A program made the translations under genes and the position numbers. From positions 442,096 to 506,095 of the forward strand of contig CAJJDN010000069.1 of assembly GCA_905182985.1 (NCBI GenBank): a stretch of DNA of 64,000 bases, written 5' to 3'. This DNA comes from Paramecium sonneborni. Its lineage: Eukaryota > Ciliophora > Oligohymenophorea > Peniculida > Parameciidae. The notes beneath the pieces were generated by a model. The model had not been told where the DNA came from and ran no database searches. It saw nothing but the letters and a program-made list of their open reading frames with translations. This document shows, piece after piece, positions 24,223 through 37,270 of this stretch (the stretch's first letter is position 1; each line of letters begins with the position of its first letter).

Positions 24223-25029
24223 ATGGATTCTGAAAAACAGCTATTAGAAAATAAAAATTTCATTCTTTAATTAGATGAATGTTCAATATCAAAATATACA
24301 AACATTTTTCTCATAGGAATCATAGTAATAATTATTTTGTCATTTTATTATTACCATTATCGTTCTAAATAACCTTCATAAAATAAATCAACAAACAAAA
24401 AATTAATATTGATTGGACAATCTGGTGTAGGAAAAACTAAAATATTTAATATTGCTAGTGAAAATAAAATTTAAAGAAAAGAAAACCAAAATTAAACTAG
24501 TTCATTATATGAATTTAATATTGGAAATAATTTAGAAATAGTAGATACACCTTCAATAGAATTTGAGACTTCTCATTATTTAAGAGAAGAAATAATTGAA
24601 AAATTCACTAGATATTTCAAAGAAAATTTTAATTTAATCTAAAAATTTTATATAGTTGTTAATTTTGAAAGAACAGACATTATGAAAAATAAAATCTTGA
24701 AAACTTTAAAATATTTCAAGAAATTTAAATTCATGATCAACATCATTGTTACATAGTTTTAATTAAGTGAGGATGATGTTAAAGATCAATAAAATCTAAA
24801 GGAAGGATTTTCTCATTTTGTTGATAATCCATAAAATATTTATTTCATAAGAGATGATATTCAATGCGAGGAACTTAAATAATTATTTATTGAAACTGCT
24901 GGAGTTTTAGATTACAAGGATACCATTTTTGAAGATGTGGATGGGGATGAAATTCAATAAAACGCAGAGAATTTAAAATAAATGATATTAGATGGAAAAT
25001 AATATTTAAGTGTTCAAGCTTAATAATGA
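24223..25029 (+). CDS. Membrane-anchored GTPase (AIG1/SRPRB-like)
   Basis: Intronless, 268 residues. A membrane span at about 28-44 (IFLIGIIVIIILSFYYY) is followed by a G1 motif GQSGVGKTK (65-73) and a G3-like VDTPS. FYIVVNFERTDIMKN occurs later where an AIG1-type protein has its conserved box. The layout, a single N-terminal anchor before the G domain, resembles SRP receptor beta and some IAN/AIG1 proteins. I cannot see a clear NKxD. Together with the upstream paralogue it forms a tandem pair, 49 bp apart. Confidence 0.75.
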
Positions 25030-25223
25030 TTTTCATTATAAAATTATAAAATATTTTACATAATTATTTTCGTATTATAATTATATTTGATCTAAAATTT
25101 TTTAATAGTCTTTTTAACAATAACTCATCATAAACATATTTATCAAAAGTAATAAAATTCTTTAAGGATGATTATTTAATATTATATGTAATTATTTGAT
25201 ATTCAAAATAAAATACTGAAGAT

Positions 25224-26862
25224 TCAAATTTTATAAGGTGCTAGACTAGATCTTCTAGTTTCTTCTATTTCGTGTTCTTTTTCTAACAACCTTGATCTTA
25301 GACTCTCGATTTCACTTACTAATACTATGATAATACAAAGCTAATCTTAAAGTTTTTTTATAAAGAATCCCTAATCAGCATATTACATTCTCCATTATTT
25401 TAATTCAGTATCTTATTGTTTGTTTTCTTCATTTAATCTATCGATTTCAATTGACAATACGCGACACTAATTTAATAGTAATTCTATACATTTTCTTAAA
25501 ATTTTCTCAATTAATTAATTTATTCTTCAAACTAACCTATTTATTATTACAACTTAATAATCAATCTACGGAGATTTTCAATTTCCTGTGTCTTTTCTTC
25601 ATTAATAGAACGATATTAAATTAGTGTATTTTGAAATTCTTCAATCCTAAAATATATATTTGATACTCTTACTTAATGTTTTGGGTGATCACAAGTTATT
25701 CTTTAGATTTATTAATTTCATTTATTTTATCAATTTCAAGCAGGAGGTTTTTGTATCTATTTTCAAATTCATTTTTCTTCTTCTCAATATCTGTTAATTA
25801 GGCAATAATTTAATTTGCTTTATTTTTTTCAGACAAAGTGACTAAGAATAAAAGGCAACTGATTACGAGCATTTGCATTATCAATTTATAATCTGGATTA
25901 ATTTAATTAACTAGTAAGGAGATTAATTTTGTTTTCCTAAAGAGTAAAATTATCAAGTAATTATTGATTGTCAATTTAAATTTTTTTTTAATCATCATTA
26001 ATGAGTTAAAGTTTTAGATATTTTTATTTCCAATTTTCAATTTCTTCTAATTTAGTAGTTAATAATTTATTGACTCTATCAGTTTCATTTTTATATGACA
26101 ATAATTAATTTTCTAATTCTCTTTTTTTATTTAATTCTTTTTATTAAATAATATTTTTAAGATCATCATTTTCCTTTTATTTTTGATTACATAATTCTTT
26201 CCATTTTTTTAATTCTCCTTCTAGAAATTCTCTTTGAAATTATGAATTAAGTTCTTATTTTTAAAGTGTTTTTTCCTAATAAATTATTGATATAAATTTA
26301 CAATTTCTGTTTTCATGGTAAATTCTAATTGATTTCTTAAGATTTACATATCATCAGCCTTAAGAGTTTCAAAATCTCTTAATTAAGCAGTAAGTTTATC
26401 AACTTCATTTAAGAGATTAGAAATTCTTGTTTCATAAAAATTAGTTTGTTATTATTTTTAGTATTAGATTTCTTATTATAAGGTTGTAGTTTGTATGATC
26501 AATTCAGATTTTTCATGTTTATAGATTTCAACAATATTAGCAATATCATTGAGTCGATTAGTTAAATCAATGATTTATTATTCTAGATGATGTTTATCTT
26601 AAGTATTATCTGACATTTCTTTGATTCTGAATTTTAATTTATCATTTTCAGCAAGCAATCTTTCAATTTCACAAGCCATTAAGAATTAACAAATTTCTGG
26701 AGTGAGTTTAGATGATCGATTTTCATAAGTAGATCTTAAAGAATCTGATGATAATTCATATCTACTATCACGAGTATGAGGAGTATTAGATCTTACACTT
26801 TTAGTTTATGTAGCATATTTGTATTCTGAAGCAGTTAAAATACGTTATTGCTAGTATTGCAT
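25224..26862 (-). CDS. Long coiled-coil protein
   Basis: 512 residues after removal of introns 26276-26301, 25842-25866, 25647-25672 and 25467-25489 (26, 25, 26 and 23 bp, all ending TAG). A Ser/Thr/Arg-rich head (1-55) is followed by an almost unbroken coiled coil to the end, typified by LLAENDKLKFRIKEMS and IESLRSRLLEKEHEIEE. A hydrophobic insert CIIIVLV near residue 470 interrupts the heptads; removing an 18-bp in-frame GT...TAG segment there would restore them (506 residues), so a fifth intron is possible. No other domain; probably structural. Confidence 0.78.
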
Positions 26863-26886
26863 ATTATATTTATAGATAATATTTTA
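26863..26886. promoter_or_regulatory. 24-bp divergent promoter spacer
   Basis: The coiled-coil gene (minus) and the kinase gene (plus) start 24 bp apart. Both promoters must lie within this and the adjoining 5' coding sequence. Confidence 0.55.
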
Positions 26887-29422
26887 ATGGAATCAAATAA
26901 CTTTGAAAGTAAATCACTGAAGCATAGAGGTAAAGATGAAAAGATGACAATAAGAATGAATCAGAATCAAATAGTAGTAGTACTTGAACCATCAGATTTA
27001 TAATAAGCCATGAAATTATAGATTGAACAAATAAAGGATAAAGCGGCTAATAAAAATTATAATTGGGAAATCTTTGATATAAAGCAGGTAAGATATATAA
27101 CATAACTAAGGAAATTGGAGCAGGTACCTTTGGATAAGTATTTGCATCTTTGGATTAAAAAACAGGAAAGAAATATGCTCTGAAGTTTATTGGATATGAT
27201 GATGAAAGTGATTAAGACCCAGAGTTTAAAGCAGCAGTGAGAGAAATTGTTATTATGCAAACCTTATCACAAACTAATTGTTAAGGCTTACTTAAGATTT
27301 ATGATATCTATCCATGCATAAAGGATGATAACAAGTATTTAGTAATTGTAATGGAATTATGTGATTGTAATCTAATGGAACTCTTAAAGGTACATTTTTC
27401 ATGCAAAATATAAGGTGAGAGTAGAAGAGAATAAAACTAAATGGACTGATGAAGAGTTACTCTATATCTTGCATTAATTAATCGAAGGTTTCGTCATTAT
27501 GAAGAAACATAATGTAACACATCGTGATATTAAACCATAAAATATTCTGTATTGTTAAGCAGATAAATCCTATAAGATTGCTGATTTAGGAGGAGCCAAA
27601 TTCTTAAAACCCAAATAGACTTAATTAAATACTGTTCGTGGATCTCCAGCTTATTGGGCTCGTATTAAATTATATATTATTTCTTATTAGCTGAAATATA
27701 CTTTTTTTGTGATTTACAAAAAGATAAGGAAGGTCGTTTCTTTGTTGGAAAATAACATTTAAATTATGATCCATATACATCTGATGTCTATTCTGTTGGA
27801 ATCACTTTCTTATTAATGCGTAAGTTGATTCCAAGAATGGATCGAGAATCTCTAAGGATTGAAGTTGAAATCTTGAGAAAACTTAAATCACCTTCTATTT
27901 TCGAACAGATCCTTACTAAAATGTTAGAATATGATGATTAGAAACGTGTTTCCTTTGATGAATTATTAATATTGGTTTCATCTTATAAAGATTTATTCAA
28001 AAAACCTAATGAAGATGTATTTGTTAATTGTTTAAAAACTTAACAAGATAAAAAAGTAAATATTATCTACATTAATAGAATTTAAGTCCCTAAGATTTAA
28101 TGATGAGAGAAGTTAAATTAGCTGAAGCATATGAAAAATTGAATTTACCTGAACATGCAAAATCACATTATGAATTAGCTTTAAAATATGCTATCAAATT
28201 ATCTAAAGATAATGCCAAAGCAGATATTATGAACAGTTTAGGAACTGTTAATTGTGATCTAGAATAATATGAAGAAGCTGAAAAGAACTTTTGTGAATCA
28301 GTTGCGTTATATAAAAAGTTAAATGGAGATAAACATTCATCTGTTGCTGATGGTTATAATAATTTAGGAATTGTTAAACGAAAAAAAGGAGAATTTGAAA
28401 AAGCCATTAAACATTATGAATAAGCTTATTAAATCAAAGAATAGATTTTTGGGGAAAATAATTTAGGAGGAGCTGTCATTTTATAAAATATAGCTATGGC
28501 TCATAAGAAATTGAAAAATTTTGATCAGGCTATTAAATATTTTAAGAGTGCTTTATAAATCAAAAAATTATTATGTGGAGATCGCAGTCCTATTCTTTGT
28601 TCTACTTATGATAATTTGGCAAGAGTTTATTATGAAAAATAATAATTTGATATGGCAATCTCTTTTTATTCAATTACAGCTGAAATCTATAGAAAACATC
28701 AATAATCTAATTAATAAAGATTATCAGACACACTTTTTGAAATTGCTTTATGTTTTTAAAAAATTGGTAGATCAGCTGAAACTATCAAAGCAGCTTAAGA
28801 ATCATATACCTTGAGAAAATAAATATATGGATAGTATGCTAAATAAACTGTGAAAAGTTAGGAATTGTTATCCCAAAGCTTTCTAGAAGAAGGTAGATAT
28901 GAAGAAGCGTTATAACACTATAATCAACTGAAATAATTTTATCATGATAATTTAGTCAAATGTACAGTTGATGAGAGATTTGATAGTATGGCTGATATTC
29001 TTAAGAATTTAGGAGCTTCTTATATGGGTATTCAGAAATATGATAAAGCTTTGGAACATTATAAAGAGGGAATTGAGCATCTTAAGAAGAGAAATGATAA
29101 TGAAAAAACAAGATTAGCAAAAATTTATTACAATATGGGATTGGTATACAGAAAGATGAAGGATTTCAGATCAGCTGAGGAAAATTATTAAATTGCAGCA
29201 AATTAAATTGCTAACAGCAAATCTGCATCAGATTTGATTACATTAGGTGATATATACAACAATTTCGGAGTGTTGTATGGAACATAAGATAAATTTGCTT
29301 AAGCAAAGAAATACTTTTAAATGTCATTAGAACATTATTAAAAGGTTTTAGGGCCAAATCACAGTATATGCAAAGAAGTTTAAATAAATATCAAAGAATT
29401 AGAGAAGTGGTTAGCAAAATGA
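26887..29422 (+). CDS. Protein kinase fused to TPR repeats
   Basis: 811 residues after removing introns 27088-27110, 27390-27414, 27662-27690 and 28056-28078 (23, 25, 29 and 23 bp). The kinase domain starts near residue 68: GAGTFGQV glycine loop, ALKF with the catalytic Lys, THRDIKPQN catalytic loop, DLGG in place of DFG, and APEI. The HRD Asp is present, so it may be active. From about residue 355 to 805 there are many TPR units of the kinesin-light-chain type (for example ADGYNNLGIVKRKKGEFEKA, MADILKNLGASYMGIQKYDK). The fourth intron joins the two parts in one frame. The TPRs likely select partners or substrates. Confidence 0.88.
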
Positions 29423-29820
29423 AATGTTTTGTATTTAACAGTAATAGTTGTCTATATATATATCATAAATATTCTGATAAATTAAAAATAAGTTTATTGT
29501 AATAAAAAATAATAAAATCCTTAATGCAAATAAATTATTTAAAATGTAACTTCGTATACATAAATATGTTATAGTGGTATTTTTTAAGTATTAAGAAAAA
29601 TATAAACTCTTCTTTATAAAAAAGCCATCATCTGAGCCAACTTTTGAATATTTGAGGCATTTTTGGTGATAGAGTATATTTTTGGAATTTAGGATAATTC
29701 TGGAGATATTTGTGGAAGACATAAAATTGTGGTAATATAGTAAGATGAGTATGAGTTAGCCGTTTCTTTTTGTTGCTATGTTAAGGATTGAGTTTATTGG
29801 TAATCATAAATTATATTTTT
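29423..29820. other. Intergenic spacer
   Basis: About 400 bases upstream of the acyltransferase gene; probable promoter, no convincing gene. Confidence 0.45.
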
Positions 29821-31586
29821 ATGAGAAAGAAATAGCAATAGAAAAAAGTAGAAAAAGAGAATGATTCTTCATAACCAACTACAGCAATAGTATCTTAGAA
29901 GAGTAAGGATATCAAATAATATTTTAAAAGAAATTGTAAGTAAGGATTTGGAGAATGATCTTCTTGAGTACAAAGCGAAGATGATTACTCATATAGAGAA
30001 TAGAGTGTTGTAGTCATAAAAGAAATTGGAAGACTCTATTCGTGAAGAGATGGAATAATTTGAACAACAAATATCTAAAACGATCAATGAATTAAGAGAT
30101 GATCAATTTGACCACAAAGTAAGTTCGATAAATCATTAGGAAAGATAAATGGAGAAAGTATTTAGGTAGGAATATAATGATAATTATATAGATATAAACC
30201 ATCTCTTTTATCAGAGATGTTGAAACAATCAGACTATAAAACTCTTTATCATATGATGATGGCTAGCATGTTTATTTTAATGGGAAACTTGTGGATATAA
30301 GATTATATAGAGAGAGGAATCATCTTTGATATGGAAACATTCTTTTGGTGTTTTTAAACTCCATTATTAGTGGCTGAAATTTGGTTTGCTTTAGTATTAT
30401 CCAGCTATTTGACAGTTTATTGGGTTACTTATTGTTATTAAAATAATGTAAAAGCATTTACAGCCATCCTTATATTCAGTCTTCATTAAACAATAAGTAT
30501 TTTGGCTGCATGTTATATGACAACAGCATGGGTGGTAATTAAAATAAATTAATATAGAATGGATTTGGTTCAAGAATGATTGTAATGTGTGAAGCTGTTA
30601 GAATGATGATGAAAAACTATTCATATGCTCGTAATAAGATGTTATATGGTACAGAAAATGAATATAAATACTTTATTCTTCATTCATTTGAAAAGAAGGG
30701 AATTACTAAAAAAAATGCTTTACTTCCAGATATAAATATTTAATCTATTTCCTAAGAACTTAAGAGATACACTTACTTTTTCTTGGCTCCAACACTCTTA
30801 TATAGAGATTATTATGTGAAAGCTCCAAATTACTCTAAGAAAAAGGTTGTAATAGAATTTGCCAACTTCTTTTTATGCATTTATTATGGATTTATTCTCT
30901 TTAGATCTTTCTGTAAAGAACCAATATTATAATTAAGGTAAATTCTTTCTTTATTTTTAGAGAGAATTTAACATTTATGAATTTCATAGTGACACTTTTT
31001 AAGTTGATGATGCCATCTACTTTTTCTTTAGTCTTAGTATTCTTTGGTTTGCTTCACAGTTGGTTTAATGGATGGGCAGAATTATTGAGATTTCCAGATA
31101 GAACTTTTTATCATGATTGGTGGACAGCATCAGAGTTTGGACAATATTATAGGAAATGGAATGTTATTGTTCATGAATTTCTTTATTATTATGTCTATTT
31201 AGACAGTGAAAAGTTGAGTTAAGGCAAAAGAAGTAGATTATTTAGATAATTGATTACTTTTGGATGTTCTGCTGTCATTCATGAGATTATTCTCACTTTT
31301 GCTTTAGGTTTCTTCTATCCCATATGTTTCTTTTTATTCACTGGTCCAGGAATTCTATTCATCTAAGCTAAGGAAGTCTTTAAAAAGGTATTTTTATACA
31401 CTATTCAAGGGATGGTTTAACATTCTTTTTTGGGTATTAATGTATATAGGAACCTCTGTAATGATTACTTTATATTTGACAGAATATTATGCTAGAATTC
31501 TCATTAATGATAACTTAATCGAATAGAGATGGGGAATTATTCAATATCTTATTCCCAGAACATTTTATTTGATTACAGGAATTTGA
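29821..31586 (+). CDS. Sterol O-acyltransferase / DGAT1-type MBOAT enzyme
   Basis: 540 residues after six introns are removed (29903-29930, 30119-30139, 30166-30191, 30535-30557, 30938-30960, 31388-31409; 28, 21, 26, 23, 23 and 22 bp). About nine hydrophobic segments are seen. The ACAT/DGAT1 signature FYHDWWTASEFGQYYRKWN (about residue 388) and the catalytic-His segment SAVIHEIILTF (about 446) are intact. A ~90-residue charged helical N-terminus precedes the first span, as in ACAT, where such regions mediate oligomerisation. The enzyme would esterify sterols or diacylglycerol with fatty acyl-CoA at the ER; which substrate cannot be told from sequence alone. Confidence 0.9.
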
Positions 31587-32670
31587 TACGTTTAATAGTA
31601 AAATTATTAAAATTAATTAAATATTACGATTTCATTATTAAATTAATTAATTTTACTATTTATCAAAAAATTTAAAGTAAGAGTTGAAACATAAAATATA
31701 AAATTAATTTTTTATTTATTAAAAAATGCCATAGAGCAATTCAATTTTATTCTCAGTCGACATATATTTTAAGAGTACTTTTATATAATATTTTAGAATT
31801 GTAATTAAAATATAATTATATATAAAGAGGATAAAATATAAGTTATACTATGTTTAAACTGATTAAAAAAACAGTTTTTTATATCATCATGAAAAGGATC
31901 TTTGTAAGAAAACTTAATGAAGCAGTTATTTTTCAAGAAGAGAAAAGGTAAATTTTTTAAACATTTTTAGTGATAATTTTTTATATATCTAAGAAAGAAT
32001 TAAAAAATGTTAATTATTTCTCCATTAGAAAAAAAACAAACACAGAAGATGATAAAGACAAGAGGTTCATTTGATAATTTTAAAGTCTTAGCTAGGGATT
32101 ATCAAAATTTAAAAAGGTATTCACCTCATATTTTATTTTGATTCAATATAATATTGATAGCCTTTATGATTTAAATCATTTGTTTCTTGATATAAATTTA
32201 TTTTTTGAAACAAGCTACATTTGTTTTCAATTGAGCTTTTTTTAGTTATTCTTCTTAACAGTGCTTTTGGTTTCTTTGTAAGAGAGTTGACTAATCATTT
32301 TTAAATAAATTTAATTAATCTTAACATTCAAATAAAAATAAAAAAAAACAATTAATAATCGAAAAAAGTATAATTATTTCTTTAATTTAACTCCATTTAT
32401 TTGTTGAGCAATTTGAAAAATCCATAATTTGGGTTAATTAGATATTACTAATATTTACATTCAAATCCTGTGTTTGATGACAAAGAAATATAAATTAAAA
32501 AGTTATTAATATGTATTAACTAAATCGAAACTAAAATTTTAAATTTTAAATATGAAACAGTAATATTTGAAAGAAAAAGATGTTCAGAAGAAAATCCAAA
32601 TCGTTGAAAATAAAAATGTTGTCACATATATAAAAAAAAATTTAATTAAATTGATTTAATAAATTTTTAA
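31587..32670. other. Convergent low-coding spacer
   Basis: About 1.1 kb between the acyltransferase and lectin genes. Apart from one small frame (see 31850-32074) nothing supports a gene. Confidence 0.45.
31850..32074 (+). CDS. Possible small protein
   Basis: A 74-residue ATG-to-TGA frame, Lys/Ile/Phe-rich with one weakly hydrophobic stretch. There is no family resemblance and such frames occur by chance in this genetic code, so support is weak. Confidence 0.2.
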
Positions 32671-34039
32671 TCAAAATTATTCAAAGATTGCAATATCTTA
32701 ATCTATGTATTAGTAATCAAGATAAGATTGTAAAATATTTACTTCTTGAGTATCTATTCGAATATTTAAAGTTGAGTATTATGGTTTGATAACTTTAAAG
32801 ACTGAATAAATTTTTAAATATTTGAATTTAGAAGAACATACAATTGTTGTTGTTTATAATGAATTTGAATTACAGGTTTCTTTTAGCATTTTAATTTTTA
32901 ATGTTTTGCCAACTTAACAAAGATATTAATAAGTAATAGTAAGAGTGTCAATAGTTGGATTCAAGTCTATTATAACTGGCGATAAGGTTGTAGCTATAGT
33001 TTCAAAATTAAGCTCTTTAATAGATAATGAATGTGTATTTGAAAATTGGTTATCGAAAATTTTAGTTATTAATAAATTTGTTAATTTAAAAGGTTAATAA
33101 TATCCTATTTGCAAATTTTATCTTATAGCTCCATATCTAAAATTAGCATAATCTAATCTACTTGTATACCCTAAATATTGAAAAAATAATTACAAACATT
33201 CGCAATAAAACCATTATCATTGGGATCATTGCTCTCGTCGGAATTGATCTATAAATTCTTAGCAAATCTGACTCTTAAATTATCTCCTTCTGAATATTTC
33301 ATTCTAGTATAAATTGTAAATAATTTAGATCCTTCCCAACCATCTTTATATTTAAAATCAGAAACTTCAGCAGGAAATGGTATTTCTGGAAGATAATAGA
33401 AAGCTTCTTTTGTGCCTAAAAGTAATTAACCTCCAAACTGTTTAATTGAGCTAGACACATACAATTTTAATTCACAAAATGACGTTGTTATTTAGGCGAC
33501 CTAAAACATAATTTTAAATGTACATCAAAAGTATATTCAAATGAACCTTCATATCCAATACTAGTCATTGATGCAATACCAACAACATAATTTGGATTAT
33601 TATGATAAATTTTTGGATTTTAATTAAATGGACTTTTCATATTGAAAAAGGTGAAAACTTAAAATCTCTTATCACACATGGCATAATATCTAAACTCTAT
33701 ACCATAGATCTTCAAACTAGCTTATGATGTGATTGTTACAGAAAACCCTTTATAAAAAAACTAAATTTTACAACTCTACGTTATGCTAGTGATTTCAAAT
33801 TTATATTCTTAATAAGGTCCAGTTTCTAAATCAATAAATTTTGTTGTTATGAAAACTTAAGGAACACAAGGAAAAGTTTCAAGGAAATATATTGTTTATG
33901 TCGAACTTCTTCCTATATCTGTACCTGTGTATAGAACATTCTCTTTTTGCCAAACTTAAAAATTATCAACATAACCTGTCTAAAAAATCACTGCATAACA
34001 TATTCCCATCATTCCTAATAGCTTTGCAAAAATGTTCAT
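32671..34039 (-). CDS. Secreted protein with H-type lectin domain
   Basis: 440 residues after removal of introns 33501-33523 and 33171-33193 (both 23 bp). A signal peptide covers about residues 1-20 (MNIFAKLLGMMGICYA). Residues 40-110 fit the H-type lectin pattern: FPCVPQVFITTKFIDLE, then YKFEITSITQ, then KIQFFYKG. Further beta-rich modules follow up to the end, with several Cys. No membrane anchor is visible. It may bind sugars outside the cell or in phagosomes. Frame and module boundaries agree at both introns. Confidence 0.78.
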
Positions 34040-36307
34040 ATTATAATTAAATATCTTAATTTAGAAATAATTGAAGCAGATATGAAAATTTATATTAATA
34101 TTCAATATATATTTAAATTATGTTTAATTGAAAGTAACATAATTATTCAACATTTATATATTAATATAAGAAATTATATTTATCTTAAATACTATTTCTA
34201 AATTAAAATATTAAATTATAAGCATTTTATGCAAAATATCCCATCTTACTTTAATAATCATTCTTTACATAAAATTAATGAAATAATTATTTTTTTCATA
34301 ATGTATTTAACTTTGAAAGTAATCTAATTATCGAATTAATTAATGATCAATATAAACTGTATAACAATAGAATAATTTTGTATAAATATTTTATAGAAAT
34401 AAATATTTTCAATTTAAGAATTTTTTTCTATACTTTTACTTTAATGTAGATTTCTTCTGTTTAAATTCTATAATAAACTAATAACACATTTTTATTTTTT
34501 TTTAAATTAAACTCAATATCTTTTTATGAATGAGAAAAGAAGAAAAAGATCACAAAGTTTATCTAAGCCTAAAATAGATTAAATTTAATTAATTAAAGTA
34601 GTATATGGTTAAATGATAGCAAAAAGAAAAATTTAAACCTTAAGAGTATATTTTTATATTTTGTGGTTTTTCTTGGAAGCCAATTAGTATATACAAGAAT
34701 AGTAAACTCTGAATTTAAATTAACTACTCCTTGAATATTTTTTAGAAAATTATTGCAATTAATCCAATTAGGATCATCAATTTCCATCACGATAAAAGTT
34801 TTCAAGATTTGCAAAGAGTGATTTATTGTTAAAATAACTCATCTGTAATATTTTATTTTGTATTTGTCAATATTATGGAAATTAAAATTGTTATAGAAAA
34901 ATGAACCAAGTTTATGAAAATAAAAAGAAAATAAATTTCAAGATTGATAATCTTTTTAAAATATCAAGAATCTGTCGATTTTAGAATTCTAAAAATGATA
35001 TTTTAAATTTTTTTGTAGAGATATAATTTGCATCAAAGCTGCATTTTCTTACTTTAGCATTGAATAATTAATCAATAAGATGCAAATAGTAGAAATATAA
35101 AATATTTTTTCCTCATTAAATCAAAAGAGGACATAATTAAATATTTTATGATAAATTATACACTACAACTATTTTCTCTGTCAATTCTTATCATTTCTAG
35201 CGGATTTTTGAAAGCAAAATATTTAACTATGCCCAGTTGGCTAAATTTTATTAATAAATAATTATTTAACATCCAAATCAATTCATTTATAGGGAAGAAT
35301 TCTTAAAGAACAATCTCAAAAACTTCATTTTGGATTGAAAGCCACAAAAAAATTGAAAAAGTTTTTTTATAATATTAGATTTTTTCTAGAATAAATTGGA
35401 TGTGGATTTATGTAGATAATTAAAAAATATTTCAAAGAAGGAAATTAAGTTATGAAGATAATTTTTTTATCTATATCTTATTTTTAAATAAAAGAGATTT
35501 GTGAAATCAATTATTGCGTGAATGAAGATTTTGGGTCTTAGATAGACCATATCAAAGGCATTAGATGATTATGATTTAAATCTAAATAATAGTTCAATTA
35601 AATAGTGAAAAAATGGCATTGGAAGGAATTTATAAAAATATTTGAAACAAAGTATTCACTTGTATTATTTTTAAACTTAGGCTTATGAAATTTAAAATTG
35701 GCTAAAATACGAATGACTATGAAATATTTTATTTTTGGAAAAATGATTCTAATAAATAATAAGTATAATAATATTTTAGAGTTAGCTGATAATCAAGCTT
35801 ATCAGGAGATAGATAGAGTTGTGAAAAGAATTATGAGATGTCTTTTGGTATTGAGTTTATGTCATTTACAATGGTAAATATAATATGAATGTTAAATGGA
35901 TAACACTGATATAGAGGATTGAATATGAACATAAATTTTGATTATAGTGAATAGAAATATAACCTTAAAATCAAGGGGGAAATAGAATTAATTGATAAAA
36001 GTGTTGAGTGAGTTACTTATTATTAGAAAAATATTTTAATAGGTAGAAAATTACAAATCAAAACAAAATCTCAATTGGTTTATTAATAAATATCAAATAA
36101 AAATTAACCATTGATTCATTAAGTAGCTCGCTAACTCTTTTTAAAATCATACCTAATTCAATTAGCCTCTCTATTTTAAGTATCAGATATTATTTGAATA
36201 AAGTTTTACTGATTATATGATTAAACTATAACATAAAAAAATACAAAAATTTTTAATAAATTTTTGTTTTAAATTCAAATAGTATTTGGTAATAATTATA
36301 AATGATT
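34040..36307. other. Gene-poor region with weak open frames
   Basis: 2.3 kb with no well-supported gene. A minus-strand frame running left from an ATG at 34811 and a plus-strand frame 34901-35338 (145 residues) have some coding flavour (for example RIFESKIFNYAQLAKFYQQI). Neither has a family match. Further plus-strand pieces to about 36000 are broken by several TGAs. This could be decayed coding sequence. Confidence 0.35.
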
Positions 36308-36555
36308 TCATATCTTTTACTTGCTACTATGTTTCATAAGCTTAAATCTCAATTTTTCTAAAGTCTCTTCTAATAATTTTAATAATCTCTCCTTAGTCTT
36401 AACGCTTTCAGAATTCTATCCAATTTTTAAAAAGAAATAGATTAATTTGGTAATAACAAACTTTTCTATTTCCATTAATTTCCTAAATATCTGTTCAATT
36501 TAGAAAAGTTTGAGTACTTAGAATTATTTTTATGAGACTCACCTTCATCCTACAT
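36308..36555 (-). CDS. Small helical protein
   Basis: 73 residues after removing a 26-bp intron (36517-36542, ending AAG). Strongly amphipathic helix throughout (EVLKLFQIEQIFRKLMEI, then ERLLKLLEETLEKLRFKLM). The ATG lies inside a stretch that could itself be a 23-bp intron, so an upstream exon is possible. No family recognised; the layout recalls small subunits of larger complexes. Confidence 0.5.
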
Positions 36556-37270
36556 TTGAATCAAAAATAGACTTTTTATAATTTGATAATATTTATTAAT
36601 TATCAAATAATATAATTATCAGATTAAATAATTCCCTCAGAACAAGCAGAATAGAGTTGTCTAATTGTGAATTATGATTTATATTTAATTAAAAATACGA
36701 ATTACTTAAACTTAAAATAAAAAAATTCAGTATTGAATTAAATTATAGCTGATGGATTCATTTTTGTATATAATAAATTATATTTAAAGATGAATTTAAT
36801 TTAGGCTAATTAAAAGTAGATGGATTGTCTATCTGTAATTAAATACTTACGTAGAATGATGCAAATCTAGCTAATTTATAATTATCACTAATTCATACAT
36901 CTTCATATTATTTTATGGTACATTACAAATTTTAAGGTAAATCTTATAATCATGAAAAATTTCCTTTGATCTAATAAAATAAAAATATAAACTAAAATAT
37001 ATTTAAATATAATCATTCCAAATCTATTTGTTTATTTTTATAAGAAGGTTCCTATTCTAGCTTTAGTAATAATCAATGTATATACTCAATTAGGGATGAA
37101 CATATATGGTTATTGTAAAATTTATCTTTAATCTTCATATCAATATGCAGGTAGGTGAATGAAGTTCAAAAAAAATTTAAGTTATATTTCAATATTAGAA
37201 ATTGAAAATTTCATTGAAAAAGTTATAGCAAATTGCAATTATGAGAATTATATATTTTAATTTTTTTTAA
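36556..37270. other. Intergenic, nothing recognised
   Basis: About 700 AT-rich bases between divergent genes. No supported coding sequence or repeat. Confidence 0.45.

Noticed and set aside
34040..37270. Internal eliminated sequence or transposon insertion
   Set aside because: I found no TA-bounded element ends, inverted repeats or transposase motifs, and neighbouring genes are uninterrupted, as expected for macronuclear DNA.
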